25,151 nucleotides of DNA from Rachicladosporium sp. CCFEE 5018 (taxonomy: Eukaryota > Ascomycota > Dothideomycetes > Cladosporiales > Cladosporiaceae). The stretch is from contig KZ111140.1 of the NCBI GenBank assembly GCA_002077045.2, positions 1,133,584-1,158,734 on the forward strand, in the 5' to 3' direction. Position 1 is the first letter of the stretch. The number at the start of each line of letters is the position of its first letter. Made by a program: the position numbers and the translations under genes. This document shows, one piece after another, positions 1 through 9,598 of this stretch. The notes under the pieces are model-generated. The model was not told the DNA's origin and ran no database searches. It worked only from the letters and a program-made list of their open reading frames with translations.

Positions 1-1233
1 GAGGTGGGCACGTCACGAACGCGCATCAGCAAGCAGTTACATGATGCCAACATCAAGCGAATGAAGATGCAGACTTCGGTCGATGCTGTTGCAAGGGCGA
101 AGGAGATGCTGGCACAACCACACCTTGATAGGCTAGCGTCACTCAAGGCACGCATAAAAGTCGCAGAGGAGCGGATACAGGCATATGAGGAGCTACCAGA
201 TCTCGCGCGGTTGGCCAGCGAAAGTGCAGAGGTGGGGGGGAGCCAGGAACAGTTGCAAGTGCGGGCTGACGAGCTGAAGAAGCTACTCAAGAAGAAAGGT
301 ACTACAAAAACCCAGGAACTCGACTCAGAACTCGAAACCCTGCGCACAAGGCAGAAAGAACTAAGGAAAGCCCGTCGGACTTTGGAGACCATTGCCAAGA
401 TCGAGAAAGGTGCCTTGAATGACGTACAAGACGAAATACAAGAGATCGAGGTCCTGGAAAGCGAGATCAAGGATGCAAACGGCCGTGAGGCTGGCGACCT
501 CCTTCGCAGAGAAGCATTGCGTACCGCTGGATACGATTCGGACCGTGGCGACACGCTTAGACTTCAAAGGGCAGAGCTCGAAGCAGTCGAGCAAGAATAC
601 GCATTGCTGTCTAATGCCAGCGTCGAGCTCGCAGAAGCCAAAGCCGAGCTTGAGACTGCGGAAGCAGAAACCGCGACACAATTGACTGCATCGTCTGGAA
701 GCGCTGCGAGTGCCTCGGAGGAAGCTGCCCGACCAGCCAAGCCAGAATCCGATGAGGCACAGATACGCGAGCTCCTCCCAGGGTTCCCGGCACCGAAAAG
801 TGATAGTCCGAATTTACCAAAGCGCGGCCGTCTACGCACCATGATCGATCGCCAGAAACGACCCGTCTTCAGCACCGAGGGCATCACCATCAAGTGGTCC
901 AACGTCCTCGACGCTGAGCTTGCTGAACAATGGCCTGGGAACGTCGAACACGCACCTATGGGTATCGTGCGACACACGGCGCCTCCTGCGGACAAGGCGG
1001 CGGTGCTGGATATGGCTACAAGAAGTGCGAGTATAGTTGAGAGGGCGACGGAGAGGAAGGAGAAAGGCAGGGCAGGTAGGGAGCGGGAGGAGAAAGTCAA
1101 GTTGGTAGTATTGGAGAAGGTGAGAGAAGCCATGGAGGCAAGGAGATTGGAAATGGAGGCCAGGGACGTGAGGAGGACGGGCTCAGTGGAGGTCCCGCCC
1201 CAGAAAGTTGCGGAGAATATGGCATCGATGTAA
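1..1233 (+). CDS. Coiled-coil protein of unknown function, 3' part (5' end outside window)
   Basis: The reading frame is open from base 1 (GAG GTG GGC...) to TAA at 1231-1233, about 410 codons. There is no ATG near the window edge in this frame, so the true start lies upstream. Roughly the first 220 visible residues are dominated by Glu, Lys, Arg, Ala and Leu in heptad-like runs, which indicates a long coiled coil. An Ala/Ser/Glu-rich linker follows. Then comes a more ordered segment with a short aromatic stretch (IKWSNVLDAELAEQWPGNV), and finally a very basic/acidic helical tail. I do not recognise the family. A structural or kinetochore/spindle-type scaffold would fit the composition, but nothing in the sequence proves it. 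It lies 218 bp upstream of RFA3 on the same strand. Confidence 0.75.
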   Translation, partial: EVGTSRTRISKQLHDANIKRMKMQTSVDAVARAKEMLAQPHLDRLASLKARIKVAEERIQAYEELPDLARLASESAEVGGSQEQLQVRADELKKLLKKKGTTKTQELDSELETLRTRQKELRKARRTLETIAKIEKGALNDVQDEIQEIEVLESEIKDANGREAGDLLRREALRTAGYDSDRGDTLRLQRAELEAVEQEYALLSNASVELAEAKAELETAEAETATQLTASSGSAASASEEAARPAKPESDEAQIRELLPGFPAPKSDSPNLPKRGRLRTMIDRQKRPVFSTEGITIKWSNVLDAELAEQWPGNVEHAPMGIVRHTAPPADKAAVLDMATRSASIVERATERKEKGRAGREREEKVKLVVLEKVREAMEARRLEMEARDVRRTGSVEVPPQKVAENMASM

Positions 1234-1337
1234 GAGATATACATAGTCAGATGCCAGGAAATTCGATCTTTCTAGCGAGCCCTTGAGGAAGTGAAATGTT
1301 GGTCATGTGACCTCTCGTTTTCTGAAGCCTCACTTGG

Positions 1338-1343
1338 ACGCGT
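1338..1343. promoter_or_regulatory. MluI cell-cycle box (MCB, ACGCGT) upstream of RFA3
   Basis: ACGCGT lies 109 bp upstream of the RFA3 ATG, inside the only intergenic space the gene has. In yeasts this hexamer is the binding site of MBF (Mbp1-Swi6), which drives G1/S transcription of DNA replication genes, including RPA subunits. The match is direct; its function here is inferred. Confidence 0.5.
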
Positions 1344-1451
1344 CGCCACCTCCAACATCGACTGGCGAATAACGTGCCTTCTAAGTGATCCCATTCGTCT
1401 TCGCCACAGATCCGGCGCTTCATCGACACAGTATCACAATCCTCGCTCACA

Positions 1452-1909
1452 ATGTCAGAGTCCACGCCCCGCATCACAGCCCAGTACCTCGAGCAATTCT
1501 CTCACCAGACCGTTCGCCTGCTGGGGAAAGTCCGCCAGCTCCGTGGCGAGCAGGCCACCATTGATGCGGGAGGGAATGTTAGCATCTACTTGAACCGCGT
1601 GAGTTCATGCAAGAACGTCTTGGAGTAAGGAAGAACTTATCGCTGACAAGAGACAGGACTCGCATCTCCAACTCAATCACGCGGTGGAGATCATTGGCAA
1701 AGTGAAGAACGATCTCAGTGTGAGGGTGATGGCTTGTACAGATTTCGGGCCGGAGAACGAGATTGGTGAGTGGCTGTTCCTGCTTGAAGATTGCGTCGGG
1801 CGTGAGGTAACGAGCAATGCTGATGAGATGGCCAGATTTTGTCGCTGCCGAAGCGGTGGTGGACGCTACGCATCGGTATCGGGAGATCTTCTACGAGAAG
1901 GATACGTGA
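1452..1909 (+). CDS. RFA3: Replication protein A 14 kDa subunit (Rfa3/RPA3)
   Basis: Three exons, 1452-1598, 1657-1765 and 1836-1909, join to a 109-residue protein beginning MSESTPRITAQYLEQFSHQT. Introns 1599-1656 and 1766-1835 are GT-AG (both donors GTGAGT). Only this splicing keeps the family pattern: an N-terminal 'VRLLGKV' strand, then 'VEIIGKV' in the middle, then 'DFVAAEAVVDATHRYREIFY' as the C-terminal helix. Length and order match the small OB-fold subunit of the heterotrimeric single-strand DNA binding protein RPA, which acts in nuclear replication, repair and recombination; the C-terminal helix is the trimerisation helix in the family. An MCB element sits 109 bp upstream. The 282 bp between its stop and the convergent DUG3 stop holds nothing recognisable. 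Confidence 0.9.
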
Positions 1910-2191
1910 TGAAGAACTACTGGGACGCATTACGAGATTGTAAACGCACGACTCTGGAGCTGGAGACGTCGACCACGACGAGATCGCTGTCTCTCGCGGC
2001 ATTCTGTCTGGCCGACTAGCCACGACAATATAGAGGGACGGATGTATGCTTCAGCATTACCTGTTCACGCACTCACGAAGTAGAAGACCAGCGTGAGGAA
2101 AGTAGTCGTTAAAATTGCTTGGATTAAGTATATGAGATGGACGCCAGACGCGCTCGCTAAAAGCAATCCCCATTCGACACAGTGATGGTCA

Positions 2192-3367
2192 TCACGCAAC
2201 AGCCACCTCCTTCGCTGTCCCGTTCAAGGCCGCAGCAGAGTTCTCCCGTGTGATAGCAGCCTTCCCATCTTCAGCAGTCTGTCCCTGCGCAATCGCGAAC
2301 CCCCGACTCCTCGAGAAGCTCGGCGTGTGGTTGTAGTACTGATCCAAGATCGGGTGAATCAACACGGTCTGGTTGTGGATCGTGAGCACACTGTTGGTCG
2401 GTACAGTGACCCAGTTGTCGCGCTCAAACGTGAGCGGCTCACTGGCAACAAGCACAATATCCGCCCCTCGATCTCGCCTTTCCATCTTGTACTCCCCAGT
2501 CCCAAGCTGCGTCTTCCCAGCACCCTTCCCAGTCTCCGAGCAAGGTTGCATCTTCCAACTCGTCCCAGAACTGAAGAACAGACTGGCCGCTTCGTCCGTG
2601 CGACTGCTCACGTACCGTGTACAGACTACACTCTTCCCATCCGTAACCGCAAAGTTGAGCAGACACCTCACGTCTCCCTGCTCTCTCGTCTCAGCAGGCA
2701 GCGCCGCAATGAACCCATTGATCCTCTCGATGGTGCGCAACATAGCCTTCCTGAGCACAACATGCCCAAACCCATCCCTCTGCCGCACCTCATCATCGGC
2801 ATCAACCCCAAGCCGTTCCAGCGAGTCCAAGAACAGTGCAAAAGCCCACTCGCTATCCGTACTCCCGCCCACAGCTTCGAACCACCTGTCTCCAACATCA
2901 CTCACTAGTCTTCTCTTCACGCCTAGCTTCCAGCCCCCGACCCCGCCATTATGCATCCACATCAGCGCGCCCCTTGAAAAAGGATGGCAATTGCTATCTG
3001 CCAACGCGCCCTCAGTACTCGCCCGTACATGTGCGAAGACTAATGGGGAGACTGTCTTACTAGCCAGACGCTCGAGGTTCCTGCAGTTCCAGGCTGGGAT
3101 CGTGGAGGTGAAGATACATGGCTCCGGGCCGAGGTCTATGTCCTCTTCTTTGGAGGTGTGATGGTCGTCATCATTATGACTGCGGCGTTGGCGTGCGGGG
3201 CCAGCAGTGTAATAGCCCACACCGAAGCCATCACCGTTATGAGGCCGCCTATGGTCAAGTCGAAGCCGGGAGTCGTAGGACTGCGTGAGGATGCTGTGAG
3301 TGGGGTTTGTGATGAGGTGGGAGAGGAGGATTGGTTGATGGCCGGAGTAGATTAGGAATCGGCACAT
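2192..3367 (-). CDS. DUG3: Dug3-type class II glutamine amidotransferase (glutathione degradosome)
   Basis: Single exon of 391 residues starting at ATG 3367. The start is fixed by Met-Cys-Arg-Phe: Cys2 becomes the N-terminal nucleophile of class II (Ntn) glutamine amidotransferases after Met removal. Other landmarks are HNGDGFG at about residues 43-49, the NCHPF segment near 126-130 and HNG at 139-141 (oxyanion region). In yeast, Dug3 forms a complex with the peptidase Dug2. That complex cleaves the gamma-glutamyl bond of glutathione in the cytosol, supplying sulfur and nitrogen independently of gamma-glutamyl transpeptidase. Residues about 56-82 form an acidic/His-rich loop that looks like a lineage-specific insertion. 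The C-terminal 30 or so residues are low complexity. The nearest alternatives are other stand-alone GATase-2 proteins; Dug3 is favoured by length and the MCRFL start. Confidence 0.88.
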   Translation of the reverse strand: MCRFLIYSGHQPILLSHLITNPTHSILTQSYDSRLRLDHRRPHNGDGFGVGYYTAGPARQRRSHNDDDHHTSKEEDIDLGPEPCIFTSTIPAWNCRNLERLASKTVSPLVFAHVRASTEGALADSNCHPFSRGALMWMHNGGVGGWKLGVKRRLVSDVGDRWFEAVGGSTDSEWAFALFLDSLERLGVDADDEVRQRDGFGHVVLRKAMLRTIERINGFIAALPAETREQGDVRCLLNFAVTDGKSVVCTRYVSSRTDEAASLFFSSGTSWKMQPCSETGKGAGKTQLGTGEYKMERRDRGADIVLVASEPLTFERDNWVTVPTNSVLTIHNQTVLIHPILDQYYNHTPSFSRSRGFAIAQGQTAEDGKAAITRENSAAALNGTAKEVAVA

Positions 3368-3424
3368 TCTTGCTTTTGCTGATGCTCCCGTCTATCTGAC
3401 TAGTCCAACGGTTGGTATCACTTC

Positions 3425-3432
3425 CCACGTGG
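3425..3432. promoter_or_regulatory. E-box palindrome CCACGTGG in the DUG3 promoter
   Basis: A palindromic CACGTG core lies about 58 bp upstream of the DUG3 start codon, a typical site for bHLH factors (Cbf1, Pho4 or SREBP class). The match is seen directly; the factor is not known. Confidence 0.4.
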
Positions 3433-3684
3433 CAAGTACCTCGCTATCGGGCCGTGGGGTGAGGAGACGGTGAGGAGTCGTGAGGGGGAGACGGGTACAT
3501 GCCGGCACCATCACGGGGCGATATGTACTTTTGCGATTGTGTTTGTGGAGTAATTGCGCCATCCTTGCGCCATCGTGGGTACCGAGATGGTCAGGACCAG
3601 GGTACTACAAAGTACGCTGGCACATGGCGGTGGAGTGAGGGTGGCGATTGAAGACGCAGGTACGGAATGCTGTCATATTGACGA

Positions 3685-3692
3685 TCACGTGA
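3685..3692. promoter_or_regulatory. Cbf1-type octamer TCACGTGA upstream of DUG3
   Basis: The perfect octamer TCACGTGA lies about 320 bp upstream of the DUG3 ATG. This exact sequence is the preferred Cbf1-Met4 site of yeast sulfur-assimilation promoters, which would suit a glutathione-degrading enzyme. Assignment to DUG3 is inference; it is the only divergent-facing promoter nearby. Confidence 0.42.
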
Positions 3693-4200
3693 GGCCGTTT
3701 GGAGCCAACGTGGGACGGAAAATGAAGCGAATGCGTTCTTTTCTATTTACAATGCATAGTCGAGTAACTTTTCGTCTGCCCGTTCGTCTTGTCCAGTTCG
3801 TGCTGTCGTCCAGTAGCCTGCCCAAAAGTGACCTTGCCAACTCCAATGGCCTCCCCCAGTTTCGGTGCCTTGCGCCAAGTCGTGTGTGTCGGGGGTTCAT
3901 CTACAAAGCTTCCTCCGTTCTTGATCGCTACGAGTCTTCTTTCATGGCTGATCTCGTTCCTTCCTCTGGGCCCTCAGCTCGACTGAGTTGGACTAGGCGG
4001 CCAGCTCACCCTTCGAACAGGCGGCGGCCTGCCTATTTTTCGACAGCCGTGGCGAGGGCCAATCTCCCCACGACCTCATGCGCGAGATCGTGTGCCAAGG
4101 CCTTGTCGGCGCTGTCGATATGACATACGCGGTGCCGACAGGCTACTCATTGACATCACGCAGTAGCCTCGAGGCCGACGTTCCAGTCGATCTCGATACA

Positions 4201-7200
4201 TCACTTCGCTATAGATGCGGCAGCGCGTTGATCCATATGCGACGCCTGGACCTCCAATGCCTTCGCCATAACATGCGTCACTGCAAATGAAGTCAGTTAT
4301 CATTCTTCCTCGCAATCAGACGAAGGGTAGCTCACCAGGCCAGACCACAGCCTTCTCAAGCATCATCGCCGTGATCCTCAAGATTTTACTTCCGTACCCA
4401 CAAGAACTCAAATGCACGTTATTATGCATCGCGTGCATTGCGGGTGCCACATTCAAACTCGGCATATCCATCGCCAGTAGCGTCTCTTGCTGCACCCGCT
4501 TGTTCTCCATGCTCTCACACACATGCTCGATCTTCCTGAACAGGTCCATATCCTCCCTCTCCAGCACCATGATAGCTGGGACAGTGGACATATCGATTCT
4601 GTCACGTCCAAGAACGCCGATATGCCAGCCCACGCGCTCCTGCACGGTGCAAGCCCATTCGGCAAGCACCTGGCAGCAGTCGAAGAAGCACATCGCGGAC
4701 TGGATGGGCAGCTCGTGCGCCGTAACGTCGGCGTAGGTGAGGTGAAACTCACATGCTATATGCAATGAATCTGCGGCGTAGAACGCCGCTTTGCGGAGAT
4801 GCTTCTCCCGCCTTGTTGGCGCTTGTAGCGGGGCAGAGTATTGAGAAGCCCGCCGTTGGCTGTCAGGGGTGGTCTTCGGGCTGACGAGCTCATCTTGCGT
4901 TATGGCTTCGGCGTGCTGCACGATTTCTGAACCTCGTGCGAGCTCGTCTGCCATTTCATCGAATTTGCGTTGCCAGAACGCTTCTTTGGCGCGACCAAGG
5001 TTGACAAAAAGTCGGACGAATGCTAGATCCAACAGTGGTATGCAGTCCGCGGATAGTGGTCCAAGACCGAACGGGTTGGGTCGCTCCAGCTTGTGTCGAG
5101 GGTTGGCCTTCCATGCGACTTGCCATGCGTTCAGTGCCGGCTCAATGTGCGCGAACATGGACTCGCTCTCCTGTGCCGTCCAGTGATCTCCCGGATGTCG
5201 GCTCCTGGTCTCCCAGATGTAGTTGTGCAGTGCGTTGATCAGTACCAGGCAACCGAAGGTGCTCGGAGCGAGTTCGGCGTCGGCATAGGGGTCTCCGCTA
5301 TGCTGCTGTGCTACGACTTGCAAATGATGACTGGCGTATGTGCCAGAAGAGTAAGGCGCTGGCTTACGCTCGTGAGATGTGAGCAGGATACTCAAAGCTT
5401 CGTTGAATGAGACGGCACCATGCTCAGCGGCAGCAGCACCACCGAGGCTATGCCAAGCTTGAGCAGTTTCAGCTGCCCACAGCTGCTCGTCGCATGGGAG
5501 GTCCAGTGTCACCTCGGAGTTCATGATCGTTGGTGTCTGATTGTATGCTGTTGTCAACAGACTAGAGATGATGAAGATGGCGAACATAGTTCGTTTCCGC
5601 TCTTCGGCCGTCTTCCATTCGATCCACTGCGATTGGATATCCGTGTCGCTGGCTGGCCGCGTACTAGTGTTGCGCGCTTCGCCTGTCGATGCGTCTCTCA
5701 TCTGAACATCTGGCGACTGATTGCCGCCAGCGCCCAAGCTCGATGAAGGTGACCCGTTCGCTGGCTCTCCGAGCTCTGCGGCCCGTGCGAGGCTGACCAA
5801 AGCAGCACAGTGATTGCTGGCAATATCTGCGGAGATCTTATCACCACATTGATGACCATAGATGACATTCAGTAGCATCGCTTGTACAAGCCATAGTGGC
5901 GTATGACCGGGCATGCCGTCGCTGGGTGGTGAGCCACTGACAGCGGCGCACATGTCAGCTTTGCGCCGCTCTTCGAGGTAAAGCCCAATCATCTTCTTCC
6001 CCGCCTCGAACAACTCCTTAGAAGCAACGTGCTCATACTCGTAGAGCGCACCCATGGCGGCCATCGCGAGAATCAAGCATCCGCCGCCACCCATAATTGG
6101 GTTTTGTGCAAGCTTGGCCGCGGCGGAGCCTCCTCGAATGCTGTTCGAGTAGTCGACCGAATCAAAGCTCAATGTTGGTATATGAAGCACAGGTACGTGT
6201 GGTTGGGCGAATTGGAGGAAGGCATCGACATACTTGCGAATGGAAGCGGTGCTGGGGAGGGTAGGACTGGAAGCTGAGCCTCGAGTGTTGGACTGGGAGA
6301 GTGGCGAGCTGATGGCGGGCTGCGAGAACTTTCGATGGCCCATGCCGAAGACTGAGGGCTGTGCGAGGCTATTCAGCAGAGCTTGTCGAGTAGCCTCGGT
6401 GATCGAGTCGGTGGAAACGGAAGTGACTGAGCTCTGTCGGGCACTACCCGTCATTGATGAGGAAGACACGTCTGGGCTCTCGGACGAGATGTTAGATAGT
6501 GGGGCTGGTACACCGTGCAGAAGCATGTTCTGCGCCTCGTTCTGTTGCAGTGAATGACTCTTCTCGAGCGCAGCCTGCTGCTGTAGATTCTGCAACAACA
6601 TCGCTTGCTGGAAGTACTGGTCGTTGGCAGCGTTGCCATTGAGCGTTCCATGAGGCGATAGCTCACTAATCGAGGAATCGACGTGTGGCAGGCCATGTAC
6701 CATGGCGTCCATATGAAACTGGCCACCAGCGAGCGACTGTGATCTACGCAAATCCTGAGTAGTCCATGCAGACTGTTGCGCCTGCAAGCCGGTGTTGCTG
6801 TTGCTCATCATCTCGTTGTAATCACCTGGACTATCGCCGCTGCTAATACGTGACGGAGATGAGTCGTCCATTGCGTTCTCATTGTCCATCCCGTTCATGT
6901 TCTGCATCGTCCAATTTCGCATCCAGCCAAAGTCCTCAGGCTCGTCCATCGTAGGCTGCATATTCGTGTAATGCGACATTTGCGGCATCATCGTCTTGAC
7001 GTTGTTCTGGGACATGGCATAGTTTGAGTGAAGTTGGGCTGGGTTTACTGTAGTGTCCGGGCTGAACAGCTGATCCAAGTCGAACCCCCCGAACCCCGGC
7101 ACAGCAGGCGCCGACTTCATGGCATTCATCGGGTTCATACCAATGGTGTGCGTGTTGATTTTGGAAAGACCGGCCAGATTGCCATGATTGCCCATTGCCG

Positions 7201-7897
7201 TGGACATGCCTCGGTAGTCCATGGCCATTCCGTTAGTGAACGCATTATTACCCATGTTCTGCGCAGGTCCATGGGTTATGCCAAGACCACGCGCTTGTAG
7301 TCTACTGAATGAAGGATGGGACATGTCCACCAGTCCGAGGGAGGACAGATCTATCGTGTTCGCCCGTGGCCGCACAGAATTCGTCGACATACCATTGGTG
7401 GCTGCGCCAGCTATATTCGCCACCGAGTTCTTCCTGACACGGTTGCCAGATACTGGCGCATTGCTGACGCTTTCTCTTCGTCCGGTTCGGGGACGTGCCG
7501 AGGTCGAGTTGGTCATGTGGAGCTTTTGCTGATGCCGCAACAGTAGGTCTCTTCTGGCGAAGCATCTTGTACACTCTGGACACTCGAATGGCTTCTCCTT
7601 TGTATGTGATCGTTCATGTCTCTTGAGATGCTCGAGCCTGGCAAATGATCTGCTGCAAGTGCCGCAGACATGCGGCCGAGGCTTGTCGGTCTTCGGCGGT
7701 GGAAATGACAGAGAGCTCTGCTGGCTTTGGGGTCGTTGTTCACTCGGCGTGATCGCTTCTGCCTCAGCGCATTAGTATCATGATCATACCAAGCTCAGCG
7801 CCGAATACAACAGACCTGTGGGTGCAAATTTGGTCTCGCTGTCGCTCGGACTAGATTCACCTATCGCTTCCTGCTTGGGTGATATTCCGGTTTGCAT
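4201..7897 (-). CDS. C2H2 zinc-finger transcription factor with fungal-specific transcription factor domain
   Basis: I predict three exons, 7897-7816, 7758-4336 and 4280-4201, giving 1194 residues. Introns are 7815-7759 (57 nt, branch ACTAAT) and 4335-4281 (55 nt, GTGAGC...CTGAC...GCAG). Two tandem C2H2 fingers have Cys59/Cys62/His75/His79 and Cys87/Cys90/His103/His108, joined by the linker HTKEKPFEC. A Met/Asn/Ser-rich disordered segment follows, containing FDLDQLF, an activation-domain-like motif. From about residue 530 comes the fungal_trans domain (IRKYVDAFLQFAQPHVPVLH onwards). The last exon adds an alpha-helical tail, VTHVMAKALEVQASHMDQ..., which continues the preceding helix better than unspliced read-through (GELPFV then stop). 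The architecture is that of nuclear AmdX/ADR1/Klf1-like regulators; target genes cannot be read from the sequence. The start at 7897 is the only ATG in the open frame; that frame stays open 18 codons further upstream. Confidence 0.85.
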
Positions 7898-7944
7898 ACT
7901 CTGTACGAGCGCGCGATCTCCAATGAAGGGATCGTCCGCAGTAT

Positions 7945-7980
7945 CTATATCTCAATGCCCACGATTGGGCGCCAGTGCAT
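7945..7980 (-). promoter_or_regulatory. Possible upstream ORF in the leader of the C2H2 regulator
   Basis: ATG at 7980 opens an 11-residue ORF (MHWRPIVGIEI) ending at TAG 7947-7945, 47 bp before the predicted main start. It is the only minus-strand ATG I see in the 500 bp before the gene, so scanning ribosomes would meet it if the transcript starts upstream. Confidence 0.35.
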
Positions 7981-8106
7981 TCAGGACCCTATCCCCTAGG
8001 CTTCCGCGCTCACAGCCGCGACTGTTGGACAGCAATCGTACGGCGATTGTGTTATTGAATGCCAAGACTTCTTCCACGGTGCTATTCTCGTTGTGCAATA
8101 GGTGAT

Positions 8107-8147
8107 CGTCTCAGAGGCGTGACCGTCTCTGCTCGTCTCAAAGGCGT
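8107..8147. repeat. 14-bp direct repeat, 27-bp period
   Basis: CGTCTCAGAGGCGT (8107-8120) and CGTCTCAAAGGCGT (8134-8147) differ at one base. The spacer contains a further CGTCTC. They lie in the leader/promoter of the C2H2 regulator. Confidence 0.5.
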
Positions 8148-9580
8148 CTTATGAACCCAGATGTCTCTCAGTTCCGACTCTGTCCAACGAATCCGGTTCC
8201 AGACAGTGAATTTTGCCTGCGTTGCGGACGATCGGTTCGTTATTCGTGATGCGCTGAGACGAGTGTAGTATCGCTGCGAGCAGTGAGGTCGGTGGTTTAA
8301 TGCTGACCAAAGTCCTCTGCGCAAGCACAGCGAGCCGGGTGGAAGTCGAACGGTCACTAGAGCGTACGCTTGGACCTAAAGTTTGACCCAGCGAGGAAGT
8401 TCGAAGTAGAGTTTTAGTAAGGATGAAATGATTGGATGATCGACTAGCCGACACTGGCCAGGCCAACGAGGCGGGAAAGTATGGAAGGCAGTGTACGGTG
8501 TGTACCGTGTGAGCGGATCTCGATTGTGTGACTGTCGGGAAGCATGAAGCACTCAGCAGCAATGATATGCTGTGGTCTGGTCGCGAAGTGCAAGTAGTTA
8601 AACGACGCCACCTACATTGCGGAAATCTGGGGTTTCTGGGGAAGTACCTCCCTCGGACGACGCAAGAGGAATAGATTCGCGGCAAAGCTTCCCGAGCACA
8701 AGTCATGGGCCGACCGTTGATCCCAGTCCGTAATTGGTTTCAGGTATGGGCCCGATGTCGAAGCTCGAGTAGCGCATGCTAGCTAGCCAGCATACTATGA
8801 CGCCCGAAGACGTGCGCGAAGCTCACCTAGACGCCTCTAGAGCTTGTAGGGAAGCTCTCGACTTGACGGACGTCGACAGCGTGCGGCGAGACGCACTGCA
8901 GCGACGCGGCAATGTGCCGCAAACCCCGGGAAGGCACCTGGTCCCGCAATAAAGTGGTGTGGTAGCAAAATTACGTTTGCTAGGCCGAGGGTAGGGTCAA
9001 GAACAAACCCTGGCCTTCACACATGCATCAGCGCTAGGACCTCTTAGCGCCGCAGGCACCAGACTATGGTGGCTCGCTTTCATATAGACTGTGTACTTGC
9101 GGGCGGAGGAGCAAGTATAGAGCGCGGACTTCGTACCTGGTGATAGTGCGCTGCCACGCGAGCGCAATGTCGATGCATGATGAGCGTTGAGAGGCACGTT
9201 GATACACGCCGTGCCTAAACTTCACGGTCGCCAAGCCAAGCGTTCGAAGGATCCGAGCGATCGTGTGGATATCGGCTTTCGTACGTCCGAAAATGCGCAT
9301 GACCTGCGCCTCACCCGGTGACCTTCAGCTTCTACAGAAGTGGGCCATCACAGAATCGACCGCGTTGCAATGATCGTACTCGATGTTGTGCATCGTGTTG
9401 CTGTGATGGCGCAGTTGCATCCTGAAAGTAATTGTAATTACTCCGTAACGCTGCTAATTTCCCGATCTATGCTGACCTATGAGCAACATGGTGCGCGCAA
9501 CCTCTCCAATACTGATCGTCGTGTCTCGTCAGAAGCGGCCGGCTACGGCCTTTTCTCCGTGATCTCGACCGCACGGATTT

Positions 9581-9598
9581 TGCGAGTTCTGCGAGTTC
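9581..9598. repeat. Perfect tandem duplication of a 9-mer
   Basis: TGCGAGTTC occurs twice back to back in the gene-poor region. No function is apparent. Confidence 0.5.

Larger units (their letters stand above)
3368..4200. other. Intergenic: DUG3 promoter and 3' flank of the C2H2 regulator
   Basis: This 833 bp stretch has no convincing gene. The ORFs seen on either strand lack domain-like composition. Near DUG3 it holds a G/A-rich stretch at about 3459-3503 (repeated GTGAGGAG-like words and GAGGGGGA, resembling CCCCT stress elements on the other strand) and two CACGTG boxes, annotated separately. Confidence 0.6.

Noticed and set aside
564..1244. 226-codon minus-strand ORF
   Set aside because: It is entirely antisense to the coiled-coil gene and its Ser/Ala/Leu-rich composition mirrors the Glu/Lys/Ala-rich sense strand.
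2327..3161. Plus-strand ORFs of 193 and 262 codons
   Set aside because: Antisense shadows of DUG3, whose own frame carries the family motifs.
4005..4040. TTCGAAC word suggesting a tRNA T-loop
   Set aside because: The flanking bases cannot form a T-stem and no A-box or acceptor stem is present.
3554..4123. 189-codon plus-strand ORF
   Set aside because: No ATG at its first position, no domain-like pattern; lies between a promoter and a 3' flank.
8149..8706. 185-codon minus-strand ORF upstream of the C2H2 regulator
   Set aside because: Ser/Arg/Thr-rich translation typical of pyrimidine-rich leader DNA; no recognisable fold or neighbouring exon joins.
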